64,000 nt of DNA, from NCBI RefSeq assembly GCF_002979655.1, contig NZ_PCPG01000002.1, positions 1 through 64,000 on the forward strand. The letters are read 5' to 3'. Shown piece by piece: positions 26,127 to 35,288 of the stretch. The notes beneath the pieces were generated by a model. That model was not told where the DNA came from, made no database searches, and worked only from the letters and a program-made list of their open reading frames with translations. Both the position numbers and the translations under genes were made by a program. How positions within the stretch are numbered: position 1 is the stretch's first letter; each line of letters opens with the position of its first letter. Origin of the DNA: Microbacterium sp. MYb45 (GTDB lineage Bacteria; Actinomycetota; Actinomycetes; Actinomycetales; Microbacteriaceae).

Positions 26127-27641
26127 ATGGCCGCCACCGAACCGGAGCAGCCGACTCTGCGGGCGCTGCTGCGCCGTCGGGACCTCGGGCTCGCACTCGT
26201 ACCGCTCGAGGAGGACCTGCCCGAGGGTGCTCTCGACCGCCCGCTGCGTTGGGTGCACAGTTCCGACCTCGCAGACCCGACCCCCTTCCTCTCCGAGGAC
26301 CTGGCATTGCTGACCACGGGTACGCAGTTCGACCGGGCGATCGATATCGACACCTACGTGGGACGCCTCGCCGACCGGGGCGTCCTCGGGCTCGGCTTCG
26401 GCACCGAGGTCCATCGATCGGGCATTCCGGAGGAGCTCGTCGCCTCGTGCGCCACACACGGGATGCCACTGTTCGCGGTGCCGTATCGCACGCCGTTCAT
26501 CGCTGTGGCCCGCGCCCACTCCGAGGCGATCGCCGCTCAGGCGTACGCCCGGCGATCCTGGGCGCTCGACACCCAGCGCGCCCTCGCCCTCGCAGCTCTC
26601 CGCCCCAGCGGGCTCGAGGCGACCATCGCGGAACTCGGACGACGCCTCGACGTCTGGGCGGGGATGTTCGATGCCGCGGGCGCGGTCGTCGCCGCCCACC
26701 CGCGCGACCGCCTCCATGCCGAGCTACTCGACGCCCTGAGCGGGCGGGTGATGGAGATCCTCACGCGCGGATTGGAAGCGAGTCAGTCGCTCACCCTCGG
26801 CGAGCACGCGTTCATGCTGTTCACCGTGGGCCGCGGAGGGCATCTGCGAGGGGTGATCGCGCTGGCACTCGATGCGCTCGATCCCGAGGCCCGGTCGGTC
26901 GTGACGTCGGTGATCGCGATGGCAGGTCTCGCGATGGAGCAGAGCGAGCAGCTCGCACGGAGCCGGCGGCGCCTGCACGCCCAGCTCCTCGGCTCCCTGC
27001 TCGCCGACGATCCCACGCTGGCGAGGAGAGTGCTCGGCGGCCTGCCCCCCGCTCCGGTGATCGTGGCCGTCGCCGCGGATGCCCCGGCCGGTCCGCTGGG
27101 CGAATGGTGGGAGCGGCATCGCTCCGAGCACGGCACTCCCGTCTTCCTCGCCGAATCCGAGGACGGCGTGACCATGTGCGTCTCCGCCGGCGAGGAAGCA
27201 CTGCTCGACGAGGTCGCCACGCGCTTCGGCATCCGCATCGGCGTCTCCGATCCCGACGGGTACGACTCGTTCGCCCGGGCGCACGCGCAAGCACTGACGG
27301 CTCTTCGCCAGCAGGGAACGCACGGGGCGGCACGATACTCCGAGACGGTGGGCTCCAGCATCCTCACCGCGCTGGCGACCGATGAGGCCCGCCTGGTCGC
27401 GGAGTCACGTCTCGCGCCGCTGCGCGAGCACGATGCCCGCACCGGCGCCGAGCTGGAGCGCTCGTTGCGCACCTGGCTGGAGCACGATGCCAAGGCGGAA
27501 TCCGCGGCGACGGCACTCGGCGTGCATCGGCACACCCTGCGGTCCCGCATCGCTCAGGCCGGAGGCCTGCTCGACATCGACCTCTCGACTTTTCCCGCAC
27601 GGGCTGAACTGTGGACCCTCCTGCAGACGGCACGGGACTGA
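26127..27641 (+). CDS. PucR-family transcriptional regulator
   Basis: A 504-residue regulator with an N-terminal PucR sensing domain (about 10-130), a GGDEF-like/GAF-like middle region, and a C-terminal helix-turn-helix of the PucR type (LRTWLEHDAKAESAATALGVHRHTLRSRIAQ, split over about 448-478). Family members switch on purine, GABA or amine catabolism when the substrate appears. Being divergent from gabT, it is the best candidate activator of the GABA/putrescine genes. A strong terminator follows at 27665. Confidence 0.88.
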   Translation: MAATEPEQPTLRALLRRRDLGLALVPLEEDLPEGALDRPLRWVHSSDLADPTPFLSEDLALLTTGTQFDRAIDIDTYVGRLADRGVLGLGFGTEVHRSGIPEELVASCATHGMPLFAVPYRTPFIAVARAHSEAIAAQAYARRSWALDTQRALALAALRPSGLEATIAELGRRLDVWAGMFDAAGAVVAAHPRDRLHAELLDALSGRVMEILTRGLEASQSLTLGEHAFMLFTVGRGGHLRGVIALALDALDPEARSVVTSVIAMAGLAMEQSEQLARSRRRLHAQLLGSLLADDPTLARRVLGGLPPAPVIVAVAADAPAGPLGEWWERHRSEHGTPVFLAESEDGVTMCVSAGEEALLDEVATRFGIRIGVSDPDGYDSFARAHAQALTALRQQGTHGAARYSETVGSSILTALATDEARLVAESRLAPLREHDARTGAELERSLRTWLEHDAKAESAATALGVHRHTLRSRIAQAGGLLDIDLSTFPARAELWTLLQTARD

Positions 27642-27664
27642 CCTCGCGCGACTCGCGGACGACC

Positions 27665-27697
27665 AGCGAGGGGCGGGTGGCCTGCCCGCCCCTCGCT
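27665..27697 (+). terminator. intrinsic terminator after the PucR gene
   Basis: AGCGAGGGGCGGG (27665-27677) and CCCGCCCCTCGCT (27685-27697) are perfect 13-base arms with a seven-base loop, 24 bases after the stop. Confidence 0.85.
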
Positions 27698-28084
27698 GCC
27701 CGAACAGCTCCCCACAGCCATCCGTTCATCCGTGGACCGCTCCCACAGCCGTCCACGTCCCCCGGACGGCGCCCCCGCCATCCGCAACCCCGGACAGCCG
27801 TCCGCGCAGCTCCCACAGCCACCCGCACAGCCCCGCAACCGCTCGGACGGCTCCCCCGGCCACCCACGCAGTCCCCATCACCGGGCGAACGCCCCCATCG
27901 TCGTTCGCTCCGCCCTCCACCCCTCGCGCCCGAAGTCCCACGGCGTCGCTGTGCATCGCAATGCTCACCGTCTCGTCCCTTCGCCTGACTCCAGATCGTC
28001 CTCTGCCACCCTCACTCAGAAGACAGCAGCGCTCTAGGGCCCTTCGTCCCTCGGCCTCCCGCCGGGAGGATCCGCGTCCGCGCG
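27698..28084. repeat. gene-free C-rich stretch with short dispersed repeats
   Basis: No convincing gene on either strand. The plus strand is strongly C-rich over G, unlike neighbouring DNA. The word CTCCCACAGCC recurs at 27740 and 27810, with a variant CTCCCCACAGCC at 27708, each preceded by A/CG and followed by RYCC. Small inverted pieces such as CGGAC/GTCCG are interspersed. It may be an untranslated RNA or a decaying region. Confidence 0.5.
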
Positions 28085-28729
28085 TCAGCCTTCGTCGTGC
28101 ATCCGCGAGAGCTCGAAGACCGCCGCCTGCGTCCGATGGGTGAAACCCAGCTTCCCGAGCATCGAGGTGACGTAGTTCTTGACCGTCTTCTCGGCGAGAC
28201 CGAGCCGGTCCGCGATCTGACGGTTCGTCAGGGCGTCGGCGATGAGAGCGAGGATCTGCCGTTCGCGCATGGTCAAGGACGCGAACCGGGGATCAGCGGA
28301 ATCAGCCGACCCCGAGGCGACCTGGCCCGTCGCCCGACGCACCGTGGCGGGATCGAGCAGCCGACGTCCGGCAGCGACGGCACGCACCGCTTCGGGAAGG
28401 TCCGCAGCGCGCACCGTCTTGAGCAGATGCCCGTCCGCCCCCGCCATCACTGCCGCGATCACCGCGTCGTCGTCGTCGTAGGCCGTGAGGATCAGGCACC
28501 GCATCCCCGGATGCTTCTGCCGGATCGCCCGGCACAGGTCGATTCCGCTGCCGTCCGGCAGGTGCACATCGAGGACCACGACATCGGGAAGAGTGGCCGC
28601 GATCCGCCTCGTCGCCTCCCGATAGCCCCCCGCCTCACCGACGACATCGAGATCCGGGGTGGCCTGGATCACAGCGGCGACACCCCTGCGCACCATCTCA
28701 TGGTCGTCGACCAGGAACACTGAGGTCAT
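28085..28729 (-). CDS. NarL/LuxR-type response regulator, DevR-like
   Basis: 214 residues. The receiver domain has Asp8-Asp9, the phospho-acceptor Asp54 (VVLDVHLPDGSG), Thr82 and Lys104. The C-terminal LuxR-type HTH runs from LTMRERQILALIADALTNRQ to LAEKTVKNYVTSMLGKL. The domain order and sequence resemble mycobacterial DevR/DosR. It is divergent from the GAF histidine kinase gene 212 bases away, its likely partner. The start is ATG 28729. Confidence 0.88.
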   Translation of the reverse strand: MTSVFLVDDHEMVRRGVAAVIQATPDLDVVGEAGGYREATRRIAATLPDVVVLDVHLPDGSGIDLCRAIRQKHPGMRCLILTAYDDDDAVIAAVMAGADGHLLKTVRAADLPEAVRAVAAGRRLLDPATVRRATGQVASGSADSADPRFASLTMRERQILALIADALTNRQIADRLGLAEKTVKNYVTSMLGKLGFTHRTQAAVFELSRMHDEG

Positions 28730-28941
28730 GCCCGCACTCTCCCGTTCCTGCCTGCTCGCTCGCCCGGTCTGCCCAGGCACGTCTCTCGCACCGTAACGGG
28801 CGTTTCGCGGCCTCGGCCGGGACCATGGTCCCCGCTCGATCGGGAAAGCGGGCATCCGGCAGCGGGAGTCCTGCCGGCGACGCGCCTGCCATATACCGGC
28901 TGAGCGTTGCAGACCGGTCGGTCTCCGGGGAAGGTGGAGGG

Positions 28942-30726
28942 ATGCAGGACAGATGCCGACAGACGCATATTACGCCCGGCCCCCAGCAGGACGACGGGGA
29001 CGACGCTCCCGTGACACGCGCACCTCGGCTCCTCGCCACCCGCCGCCAGCTCCGCGGTCTCGTCGACTTCTCGCCGGACGCGGCGGACCAACTCGACGCC
29101 GACAGGATTCTCACACGCATCGTCCGAGCTGCCGCCGACCTCATCCAAGCCCGATACGGCGCGCTGATCGTGATCGACGCGGCCGGCGCTGTCGAGCGAT
29201 TCATCCACGTGGGCATCGACCAGCGAAGTGCAGCCGCGATCGCCGATCCGCCCGAGCCGGGAACCCTGTTCCGCGCGGTGGTCGACAGCGGACGCACGAT
29301 CCGTCTGAACCAGATGAGCGATGACCCTCGGTCCGCGGGTTTCCCCCCGCATCACCCTGCCATGGAGGGGTTCCTCGGGGTCCCGGTCCGAAGCCACGGC
29401 GAGGTGTGCGGCGTCCTCGTGCTGTCGAATCGGCGAACCGGTGTCTTCACGCTCGAGGATGAGGAGCTCATCGAGTCGATGGCCGCGACCGCGGGAATCA
29501 CCATCCACAACGCCCGCGCGGCCGAAGAGGCTCGTCGCCAGCAGCGACTGAATCGAGCACTCTCGGACGTGAGCGCCGTGCTCCTGACCCCTCAGCGCGA
29601 GGACATCCTCGATGTCATGGCCGAGCGCGTCACTCACGTGGTCGCCTGCGACCTGGTGACGATCGTCGTCCACGTGGATGCCGACCGTCTCCGCATCGAC
29701 GCTGCCCGAGGACCGCTGTCCGCCGCATACGAACACGGGGTCCTCCCGGCGGCGAGCTCGGTCGCCGCGCACGCCATCGCCGGCGGAAGGGTGGTGAGCG
29801 GAAGCCTCACCGATGAGGACACCCACGCCAGCCTGGCCGGAGACCAGGATGCCGCAGGGCCCACGGTGGCCGTCCCCCTGGTGGCTGCCGGGCATGCGAT
29901 CGGGGCGCTGTGCGTCACGCGAGTGGCATCCGGCAGCGACTTCTCCCCGAGCGAGATCGACGCGATCTCCGATTTCGTCGCCCAGGCGGGTCTCGCGACC
30001 TCACTCGCCTGGGCTCGAGAGGATCGGCAGCACCTCGACATCATCGAAGAGCGCAACCGCATCGCCCGCGACCTGCATGACAACGTCATCCAGCGGCTGT
30101 TCGCGACGGGGATGAGCCTGCAGGCGTTCGCTGCCACCGACCCCGCCCACGCCGAAGAACTCGAGCAGCACGTCGCGGAGATCGACGCGGCCATCACCGA
30201 CATCCGCTCCGGGATATTCTCGCTCCGCACGCGCCGGGTGAAGAGAAAAGACCGTCCTGTGCGCCGGCGCGCGCTCGACGTGATCACCGAACTCACTCCC
30301 GCGCTGCCGTCCGCGCCGACGATCACCTTCGTGGGGCCGGTCGATCCGGTCGTCACCGGGAAGCTCGCGGATGACGTCATCGCCGTCATCCGCGAGGCGC
30401 TCGCCAACGTCGCCCACCATGCCCAGGCCAGCACCTGCGCCGTCACGGTCGCCGTCTCGGAGAGAGAGGTCATCGTCTCGGTGCAGGACGACGGTGACGG
30501 GATCGCGGAGTCCCTCGGCGACCCCGGAGGGACCGAGAACCTCGCCGAACGTGCGGCGCTGCATGGCGGCACCTTCACACTGGATCAGCGGACGGAGCGC
30601 GGAACCACGGCACGCTGGAGCGTCCCCCGCACCGTGCTGTCCGACGAGGGGCCTCCTCCGAAGGGGCGTCGCCGCAGTGACGGCGGCACCCGGCACGAAC
30701 TGCCGCGCGGCACCTCGTCGGAGTGA
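28942..30726 (+). CDS. double-GAF histidine kinase, DevS/DosT-like
   Basis: About 594 residues from ATG 28942: a short lead, two GAF domains (about 40-195 and 210-360), a HisKA_3 dimerisation helix with the phospho-histidine in RIARDLHDNVIQRLF, and an ATPase domain with REALANVAHHAQAS (N box) and DDGDGI (G box). There is no membrane segment. GAF sensors of this type bind haem or other ligands for oxygen, NO or redox in mycobacteria; haem binding is not shown here. The purine tract ends one base before this ATG, so GTG 29011 is an alternative start. Confidence 0.85.
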   Translation: MQDRCRQTHITPGPQQDDGDDAPVTRAPRLLATRRQLRGLVDFSPDAADQLDADRILTRIVRAAADLIQARYGALIVIDAAGAVERFIHVGIDQRSAAAIADPPEPGTLFRAVVDSGRTIRLNQMSDDPRSAGFPPHHPAMEGFLGVPVRSHGEVCGVLVLSNRRTGVFTLEDEELIESMAATAGITIHNARAAEEARRQQRLNRALSDVSAVLLTPQREDILDVMAERVTHVVACDLVTIVVHVDADRLRIDAARGPLSAAYEHGVLPAASSVAAHAIAGGRVVSGSLTDEDTHASLAGDQDAAGPTVAVPLVAAGHAIGALCVTRVASGSDFSPSEIDAISDFVAQAGLATSLAWAREDRQHLDIIEERNRIARDLHDNVIQRLFATGMSLQAFAATDPAHAEELEQHVAEIDAAITDIRSGIFSLRTRRVKRKDRPVRRRALDVITELTPALPSAPTITFVGPVDPVVTGKLADDVIAVIREALANVAHHAQASTCAVTVAVSEREVIVSVQDDGDGIAESLGDPGGTENLAERAALHGGTFTLDQRTERGTTARWSVPRTVLSDEGPPPKGRRRSDGGTRHELPRGTSSE

Positions 30727-30753
30727 GCATCCGCTGCGGTGTGGGCCGACCGC

Positions 30754-31227
30754 TCACACGGTGCACGAGGGTCGGCAGTGCGACATCACGTAAGCCATGA
30801 AGTCCGTCATGAATCCGGAGATGCCCTGATCCCTCACGGCCGGGTCGGTACTCCTGATCGCGGGCGCCCATGTCGCGGAGAATGCGGGAGAGACGGTGAG
30901 GAACTGCGCGGCGACGGCCGCCATCGCGTCGGCCTGCGCCTGTGTGGACACAGTGATGCCGAGCTCGGCGATCAGTTCGGGGTGCGCATCGGCGAGGGCT
31001 CCGCGTCCCGTCATGACAAGGAGCAGCAGCTCCAGGTCGGTCGACGACGCGAGGCGAGGATCGAGGTCGGCCTCGTCGCCCGCGGCCTGCAGCCCGGCGC
31101 TCGTCGCAGCCGCAGCTTCGGGCGCGGAGTAGCCGGTGGCGCCATGAGCCGATGACACACCTGTCAGTGACAGGGTGAGTGCCACGACGGCGGACGTGAA
31201 GAAAGCGGTCTTCTTGCGGGCGAGCAT
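30754..31227 (-). CDS. small secreted protein of unknown family
   Basis: 157 residues starting at ATG 31227, preceded by GGAGGAAAACCC. A signal peptide is clear (KKTAFFTSAVVALTLSLTG then SSAHGA). The mature part is helical and Ala/Asp/Ser-rich, with two cysteines four residues apart at the very end (SHCRPSCTV), which could be a disulfide or metal-binding tail. No family is recognised. It is convergent with the histidine kinase and not obviously part of an operon. Confidence 0.65.
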   Translation of the reverse strand: MLARKKTAFFTSAVVALTLSLTGVSSAHGATGYSAPEAAAATSAGLQAAGDEADLDPRLASSTDLELLLLVMTGRGALADAHPELIAELGITVSTQAQADAMAAVAAQFLTVSPAFSATWAPAIRSTDPAVRDQGISGFMTDFMAYVMSHCRPSCTV

Positions 31228-31321
31228 GGGTTTTCCTCCGGATCGTCGGTGATGCGGAGAAAGTACCACAGGAGTGAAATGTAAAACAGTACTCGATCTG
31301 CACCAGAGCCGATCACGGAGA

Positions 31322-31750
31322 TCATCCGCCCGTCGGGCTCGTACGCTCTCCATCCTGATCGCGATCGGCCAGAAGCCGTCGACAGCGGCTGACATCGGCC
31401 TCGCTCTGCGAGACCAGCGCATCGATTCCCTCGAAGTGCAGCGTCGGTCGCATATGGGCGACGAGCGTCACCTCCAGCGTGCGACCGTACAGATCGAGGT
31501 TCACGTCATGCAGATGCACCTCGACCCGCCTCTCCCGGTCGCCTGCGAAAGTCGGATTCGTCCCGACGCTGACGCTCGCCTGCCAGACCTCCGGGTCATC
31601 GTCGATACGCGTCCACGCTGCGTAGATCCCATCGGCGGGCAGGTCACTGTGGTCCAGCGCCAGGTTCGCCGTCGGGAAGCCGAGCTCGCGCCCCCGACCA
31701 TCACCGGGCACGACCACGCCGACGATGGTCGTGAGCGGCGGAGTACTCAC
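31322..31750 (-). CDS. stand-alone riboflavin kinase domain
   Basis: 142 residues covering only the flavokinase half of RibF: GVVVPGDGRGRELGFPTANL (the G-x-GxR-x-GFPTAN motif), DGIYAAW, SVGTNPTF, and VEVHLHDVNLDLYGRTLEVTL. It lacks the FMN adenylyltransferase domain, so it would make FMN but not FAD. It overlaps the flavin reductase gene by four bases, tying FMN supply to a flavin-dependent monooxygenase system in the same regulon. The housekeeping ribF must be elsewhere. Confidence 0.88.
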   Translation of the reverse strand: MSTPPLTTIVGVVVPGDGRGRELGFPTANLALDHSDLPADGIYAAWTRIDDDPEVWQASVSVGTNPTFAGDRERRVEVHLHDVNLDLYGRTLEVTLVAHMRPTLHFEGIDALVSQSEADVSRCRRLLADRDQDGERTSPTGG

Positions 31751-32256
31751 ACGCTCTCGGAGCCCGCGATGGACCGATAGCGGCTCTGGTGGAAGACGAG
31801 CGGCTCGACGTCCTCGAACAGGGTGATGTCGGCGATCTCGTACAACGCGATCTCGTGATCACCACCGTCGAACGTGCTGCGCAGGCGGCAGGTGAGCCAG
31901 AGCGCCGCATCCGACATGAGCACCGCCCCACCCTCGGTTCGGTGCCACTCGTGGCCACCGAACCGGTCGCCTTCGCGGGCGGAGAGCGAGCGGCTCAGAG
32001 GCTCGTGGTGCGCGGCGAGCACGCTCATACCGAGTTCGGGTACCGCCCTCAGCACGGGCCACGTCTTCGACGTACGCGCTGCGCTGATCGCGACGAGCGC
32101 GGGCTCGAGCGAGATCGAGGTGAAGGAGTTGACCGCCATCCCGACAGCACGGTCATCGACATGCGCGGCGAGGGCTACGACGCCGGTCGGATACACCGAG
32201 AACGCCCGGCGGAGGGCGAGGTCGCGCGGCAGGGCGTCGGTCACGGCAGTCGTCAT
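31747..32256 (-). CDS. flavin reductase (monooxygenase partner)
   Basis: 169 residues of the flavin-reductase-like FMN-binding split-barrel family: AFSVYPTGVVALAA, then VGMAVNSFTSISLEPALVAI, AARTSKTWPVL, and LTCRLRSTFDGGDHEIALYEI. It transfers electrons from NAD(P)H to free FMN for a class C two-component monooxygenase, most likely the NtaA/SnaA-type enzyme at 33843-35222. Its promoter carries the PadR-type palindrome. Confidence 0.88.
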   Translation of the reverse strand: MTTAVTDALPRDLALRRAFSVYPTGVVALAAHVDDRAVGMAVNSFTSISLEPALVAISAARTSKTWPVLRAVPELGMSVLAAHHEPLSRSLSAREGDRFGGHEWHRTEGGAVLMSDAALWLTCRLRSTFDGGDHEIALYEIADITLFEDVEPLVFHQSRYRSIAGSESV

Positions 32257-32272
32257 TTCGGCTTCCTTTCGT

Positions 32273-32288
32273 TAGTCAACTTTGACTA
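32273..32288. promoter_or_regulatory. PadR-type operator A
   Basis: TAGTCAA-CT-TTGACTA, a perfect 7-2-7 palindrome between the flavin reductase start and its -10 box. The identical arms recur at 38123-38138 before the ABC transporter. Confidence 0.7.
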
Positions 32289-32294
32289 GTACTC

Positions 32295-32323
32295 ATAATA
32301 GACAAGTTTGATCATACAAACAA
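32295..32323 (-). promoter_or_regulatory. promoter of the flavin reductase operon
   Basis: On the minus strand, TTGTTT (32318-32323) and TATTAT (32295-32300) are 17 bases apart. The operator lies just downstream of the -10 box, a repression position. Confidence 0.6.
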
Positions 32324-32358
32324 TAAAAATGTGGACACCAGCCGTTAGCATGAGGGGC

Positions 32359-32961
32359 ATGTCGACCACCCGCCTCGTCGTCCTCGGCGCCGTGAAGCAG
32401 TTCCAGCCCGTGCACGGTTACTTCCTCCGCCGCGAGCTCATGACGTGGCACGTCGACGAATGGGCGCACATCCAGCCCGGCTCGATCTACAACGCCCTGC
32501 GCGCCCTCGAGGTCGACGGCTACATCGCCGAGAGCGGCACCGAAGCCGAGGGCAAGCGCCCGGCACGCACGACCTACCGCATCACTCCGGCCGGCGAGGT
32601 CGAGCTCCAGCGCATGCTGCGCGAGAACCTCTGGAACGTCGCAGCCTTCGACACCCAGGCCATCATGACCGTGGCCTCGTTCATGTTCGTGCTGAGCCGC
32701 CAGGAGGTGATCGCCGGCCTCGAGCACCGCCTCATCAAGAGCGACGCGATCATCACCCAGAACGGCTTCGACGTGCAGGACACTCTGCGCTCCGAGACGA
32801 CACCGAAGTACGTGCGGGAGATCTTCGACCTCTCCACCGCCCGCCTCACCGCCGAGAAGCAGTGGCTGCTCGACCTGCTGGAGCGCCTGCGCGGGGGTGA
32901 GTACACGTTCGCCGGCGAGGCGGAAGAGGTCGCATCGCCCGCCACGCCCCCTTCGCAGTAG
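32359..32961 (+). CDS. PadR-family transcriptional regulator
   Basis: 200 residues from ATG 32359 (an in-frame ATG is also at 32350). The N-terminal winged helix has VLGAVKQFQPVHGYFLRRELMTW, then IQPGSIYNALRALEVDGYI and the wing ARTTYRITPAGEVELQRML; the C-terminal part is the coiled dimerisation domain of PadR. It is divergent from the flavin reductase and probably binds the TAGTCAA palindromes at 32273 and 38123, so it would control flavin reductase, flavokinase and ABC transporter together. The ligand is unknown. Confidence 0.88.
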   Translation: MSTTRLVVLGAVKQFQPVHGYFLRRELMTWHVDEWAHIQPGSIYNALRALEVDGYIAESGTEAEGKRPARTTYRITPAGEVELQRMLRENLWNVAAFDTQAIMTVASFMFVLSRQEVIAGLEHRLIKSDAIITQNGFDVQDTLRSETTPKYVREIFDLSTARLTAEKQWLLDLLERLRGGEYTFAGEAEEVASPATPPSQ

Positions 32962-32965
32962 CGGC

Positions 32966-33850
32966 TCAGCGCGAGTCGACGAACGCCGCGATCGATCCGG
33001 GCGTCAACTGCGGCGTGGTCGCCCCGCGGTGCTGAGCCACGACGGCTCCTGCCGCGCAGGCTCTGACCAGGGCGTCCTCGATCGCCATTCCCTGGGCGAG
33101 CGCCGCGGCGAGCGCACCGCAGAAGGCATCGCCGGCTCCCGTCGTGTCCACCGGATCGATCCGGAAGGCGGCGACGTGCACGGGATCGCTTCCCGAGCGA
33201 TGGAGCGTCACTCCCCCGGCACCCTGCGTGAGAACGACCGTCTGCGCACCGGCCGCATGGAGTCGGTCGACGCCGCCGAGTTCGACGCACTCGGTCTCGT
33301 TCACGACGAGAACATCGACGTCGGCGAGCATCCCGATCGTCGCGGCATGCGCGGGGGCGGCGTTGAGGATCGTCAGTGCGCCGGCAGCGCGCCCCGCACG
33401 CAGCCCTGCGGCCACGCTCTCGACGGGCACCTCCAGCTGCGCGAGCACGACCCCGGCTCCTGCGATCCCGCCGACCGCGTCTTCCGGGGTGAGATCGGCG
33501 TTGGCACCCGCCGTGACGACGATACTGTTGTCCCCGCCGTCGAGGGCGAGCACGTGCGCCACTCCGGTCGGAGCGGTGGCGCTGCGGCGGAGGGCCGCCA
33601 CGACTCCGGCCTCCGTCAGCGTCTGCTGCAGCACGTCGGCGGCCTCATCGTCTCCGACGACCGCGCAGAACCTCGTGGGCGCCCCGCTGCGGGCGGACGC
33701 CACGGCCTGATTCAGTCCCTTGCCGCCGGAGAAGCGTCCGCCGGCTCGTCCGAGGAGCGTCTCGCCGACACGTGGGGGGCGCGAGACCTCGACCACGAGG
33801 TCGAGGTTCGCGCTCCCCACGACGGCGACACCGGTGAGGGTGTCAGACAC
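32966..33850 (-). CDS. rbsK: PfkB-family carbohydrate kinase, ribokinase-like
   Basis: 294 residues with VVGSANLDLVVEV, GGKGLNQAVASARSGA (PfkB motif 1) and DTTGAGDAFCGALAAALA (motif 2, with the catalytic Asp in GAGD). It resembles ribokinase. It overlaps the monooxygenase gene by eight bases, so it belongs to that transcript. Sugar kinases beside such monooxygenases are not explained by classical pathways; it may phosphorylate a sugar or nucleoside product. The symbol is by similarity only. Confidence 0.85.
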   Translation of the reverse strand: MSDTLTGVAVVGSANLDLVVEVSRPPRVGETLLGRAGGRFSGGKGLNQAVASARSGAPTRFCAVVGDDEAADVLQQTLTEAGVVAALRRSATAPTGVAHVLALDGGDNSIVVTAGANADLTPEDAVGGIAGAGVVLAQLEVPVESVAAGLRAGRAAGALTILNAAPAHAATIGMLADVDVLVVNETECVELGGVDRLHAAGAQTVVLTQGAGGVTLHRSGSDPVHVAAFRIDPVDTTGAGDAFCGALAAALAQGMAIEDALVRACAAGAVVAQHRGATTPQLTPGSIAAFVDSR

Positions 33851-35222
33851 GCGACATCGTCCGTCGGTACTGCGATCCGGTGTGCGAATCGGCGAGCGCC
33901 GCGGTCGGCGTGCCGATCAGGCGCTCGCGCAGTGACTGCGGCTCCGACGACGGCTCGACGATCGCGCCGCGCTCCTTGAGGATCGGCAGCACGTGCTCGA
34001 TGAAGTCGACGGTCGACGCCGGCGGGATCACGGGGGCGAAGAGGAATCCGTCGAGGTCGGCGCCGTCGGCGAGCTCGATCATGCGGTCAGCCACCTGCTC
34101 GGGGGTGCCCACGATCGGGCGGGCGCCGACACCGTGCGCGTGCCAGTCTCCGAGCACGTCGCCGACGGTCTTGTCGGCGAACCGGGCGACCTGGGTCTGC
34201 GACAGCTCGGTGCTGAGCTCGGACATCGGCGTGTTCGGCGCGTACGCCGACAGGTCGAGGCCGGTGAACCAGGCGTAGGAGGCGACGGTGACGTCGGGGT
34301 TCTGCGCGTCGGCGACCTCGGCGTACTTGCGCCGCGCCTCTTCCTCCGTGCTGCCGACGATCGCGGCGAACGCCGACATGATCTTGACCTCGTCGGCTCC
34401 GCGGCCGTTCTTCACGGCCTCCTCCCGGATCGCCGAGGAGTGCGCGCGGAGCTGCTCGACCGAGCCGCTGCCGACGAAGATCGCCTCGCCGTGCTTGCCG
34501 CCGAACTCCCGGCCGGCGGGCGACGCCCCGGCCTGGAACAGCACCGGGGTGCCCTGCGGCGAGCGCGAGGTGTTGCCGTAGCCGTGCGAACGGAAGTAGG
34601 GGCCGTCATGCGCGATGCGGTGCACCTTGGACGGGTCAGCGAAACGGCCGGACTTGTCGCGCTCCAGCGCCCCTTCCTCCCACGCCTGCTCCCACAGCTT
34701 GTAGACGACCTGCATGAAGTCGTCGGCCATCAGGTAGCGCTCGTCATGACCGACCATCGGCACCCCGAAGCCCTGCACCGCGGTGTCGGCCGTGCCCGTG
34801 GTGACCACGTTCCAGCCGATGCGTCCGCCGGAGAGGATGTCGAGTGTCGCCATGCGGCGCGCGAACGAGTAGGGCGGCTCGAGGAGGGTCGAGCCGGTCG
34901 CGACGAGGCCCAGCCGCGTGGTCTCGGGGATCAGGGCGGCGAGGATGATCGCCGGGTCGAGGCGGGGCAGATCGAGCCCTTCGACGGAGCAGATGTCGGG
35001 GCGTTCGCCCGCGACGTCGGCCCAGCCCCAGGCATCCGCGAGGAACAGGAAGTCGAACCCGGCGTCTTCGACCATGCGTGCGGTGTCGCGCCAGTACTCC
35101 AGCTTGTCGAACAGGTAGCGCCCGTTGTCGGGGTGACGCCAGGTCGCGGTGCCGGAGTCGTTCGCCTGCGCGTTCTCGAAGAGGCCGAGACGCAGCGGCT
35201 TGACGGTGTTCTGATCGGTCAT
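33843..35222 (-). CDS. NtaA/SnaA/DszA-type flavin-dependent monooxygenase
   Basis: A 459-residue luciferase-like monooxygenase of the nitrilotriacetate monooxygenase A class, which uses reduced FMN supplied by a separate reductase. Features are WRHPDNGRYLFDKLEYW, DFLFLADAWGW, LDILSGGRIGWNVVTTG, GHDERYLMADDFMQVVYKLWE, and VLFQAGASPAGREFGGKHGEAIF. Known substrates of the family are aminopolycarboxylates, sulfones and organosulfur compounds; which applies here is not evident. The neighbouring SsuABC-like transporter makes an organosulfur or amine compound plausible. Confidence 0.9.
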   Translation of the reverse strand: MTDQNTVKPLRLGLFENAQANDSGTATWRHPDNGRYLFDKLEYWRDTARMVEDAGFDFLFLADAWGWADVAGERPDICSVEGLDLPRLDPAIILAALIPETTRLGLVATGSTLLEPPYSFARRMATLDILSGGRIGWNVVTTGTADTAVQGFGVPMVGHDERYLMADDFMQVVYKLWEQAWEEGALERDKSGRFADPSKVHRIAHDGPYFRSHGYGNTSRSPQGTPVLFQAGASPAGREFGGKHGEAIFVGSGSVEQLRAHSSAIREEAVKNGRGADEVKIMSAFAAIVGSTEEEARRKYAEVADAQNPDVTVASYAWFTGLDLSAYAPNTPMSELSTELSQTQVARFADKTVGDVLGDWHAHGVGARPIVGTPEQVADRMIELADGADLDGFLFAPVIPPASTVDFIEHVLPILKERGAIVEPSSEPQSLRERLIGTPTAALADSHTGSQYRRTMSRV

Positions 35223-35288
35223 GTGCGGGTGCCTTCCTTGTGGGTGGTTCTGGTCGTTCTCGAGTGGTTCCGGGCACGCCGGAGGAAC

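Noticed and set aside
27698..27850. Possible CRISPR-like array of CTCCCACAGCC words
   Set aside because: The repeats are 11-12 bases, unevenly spaced and imperfect, with no cas genes nearby.
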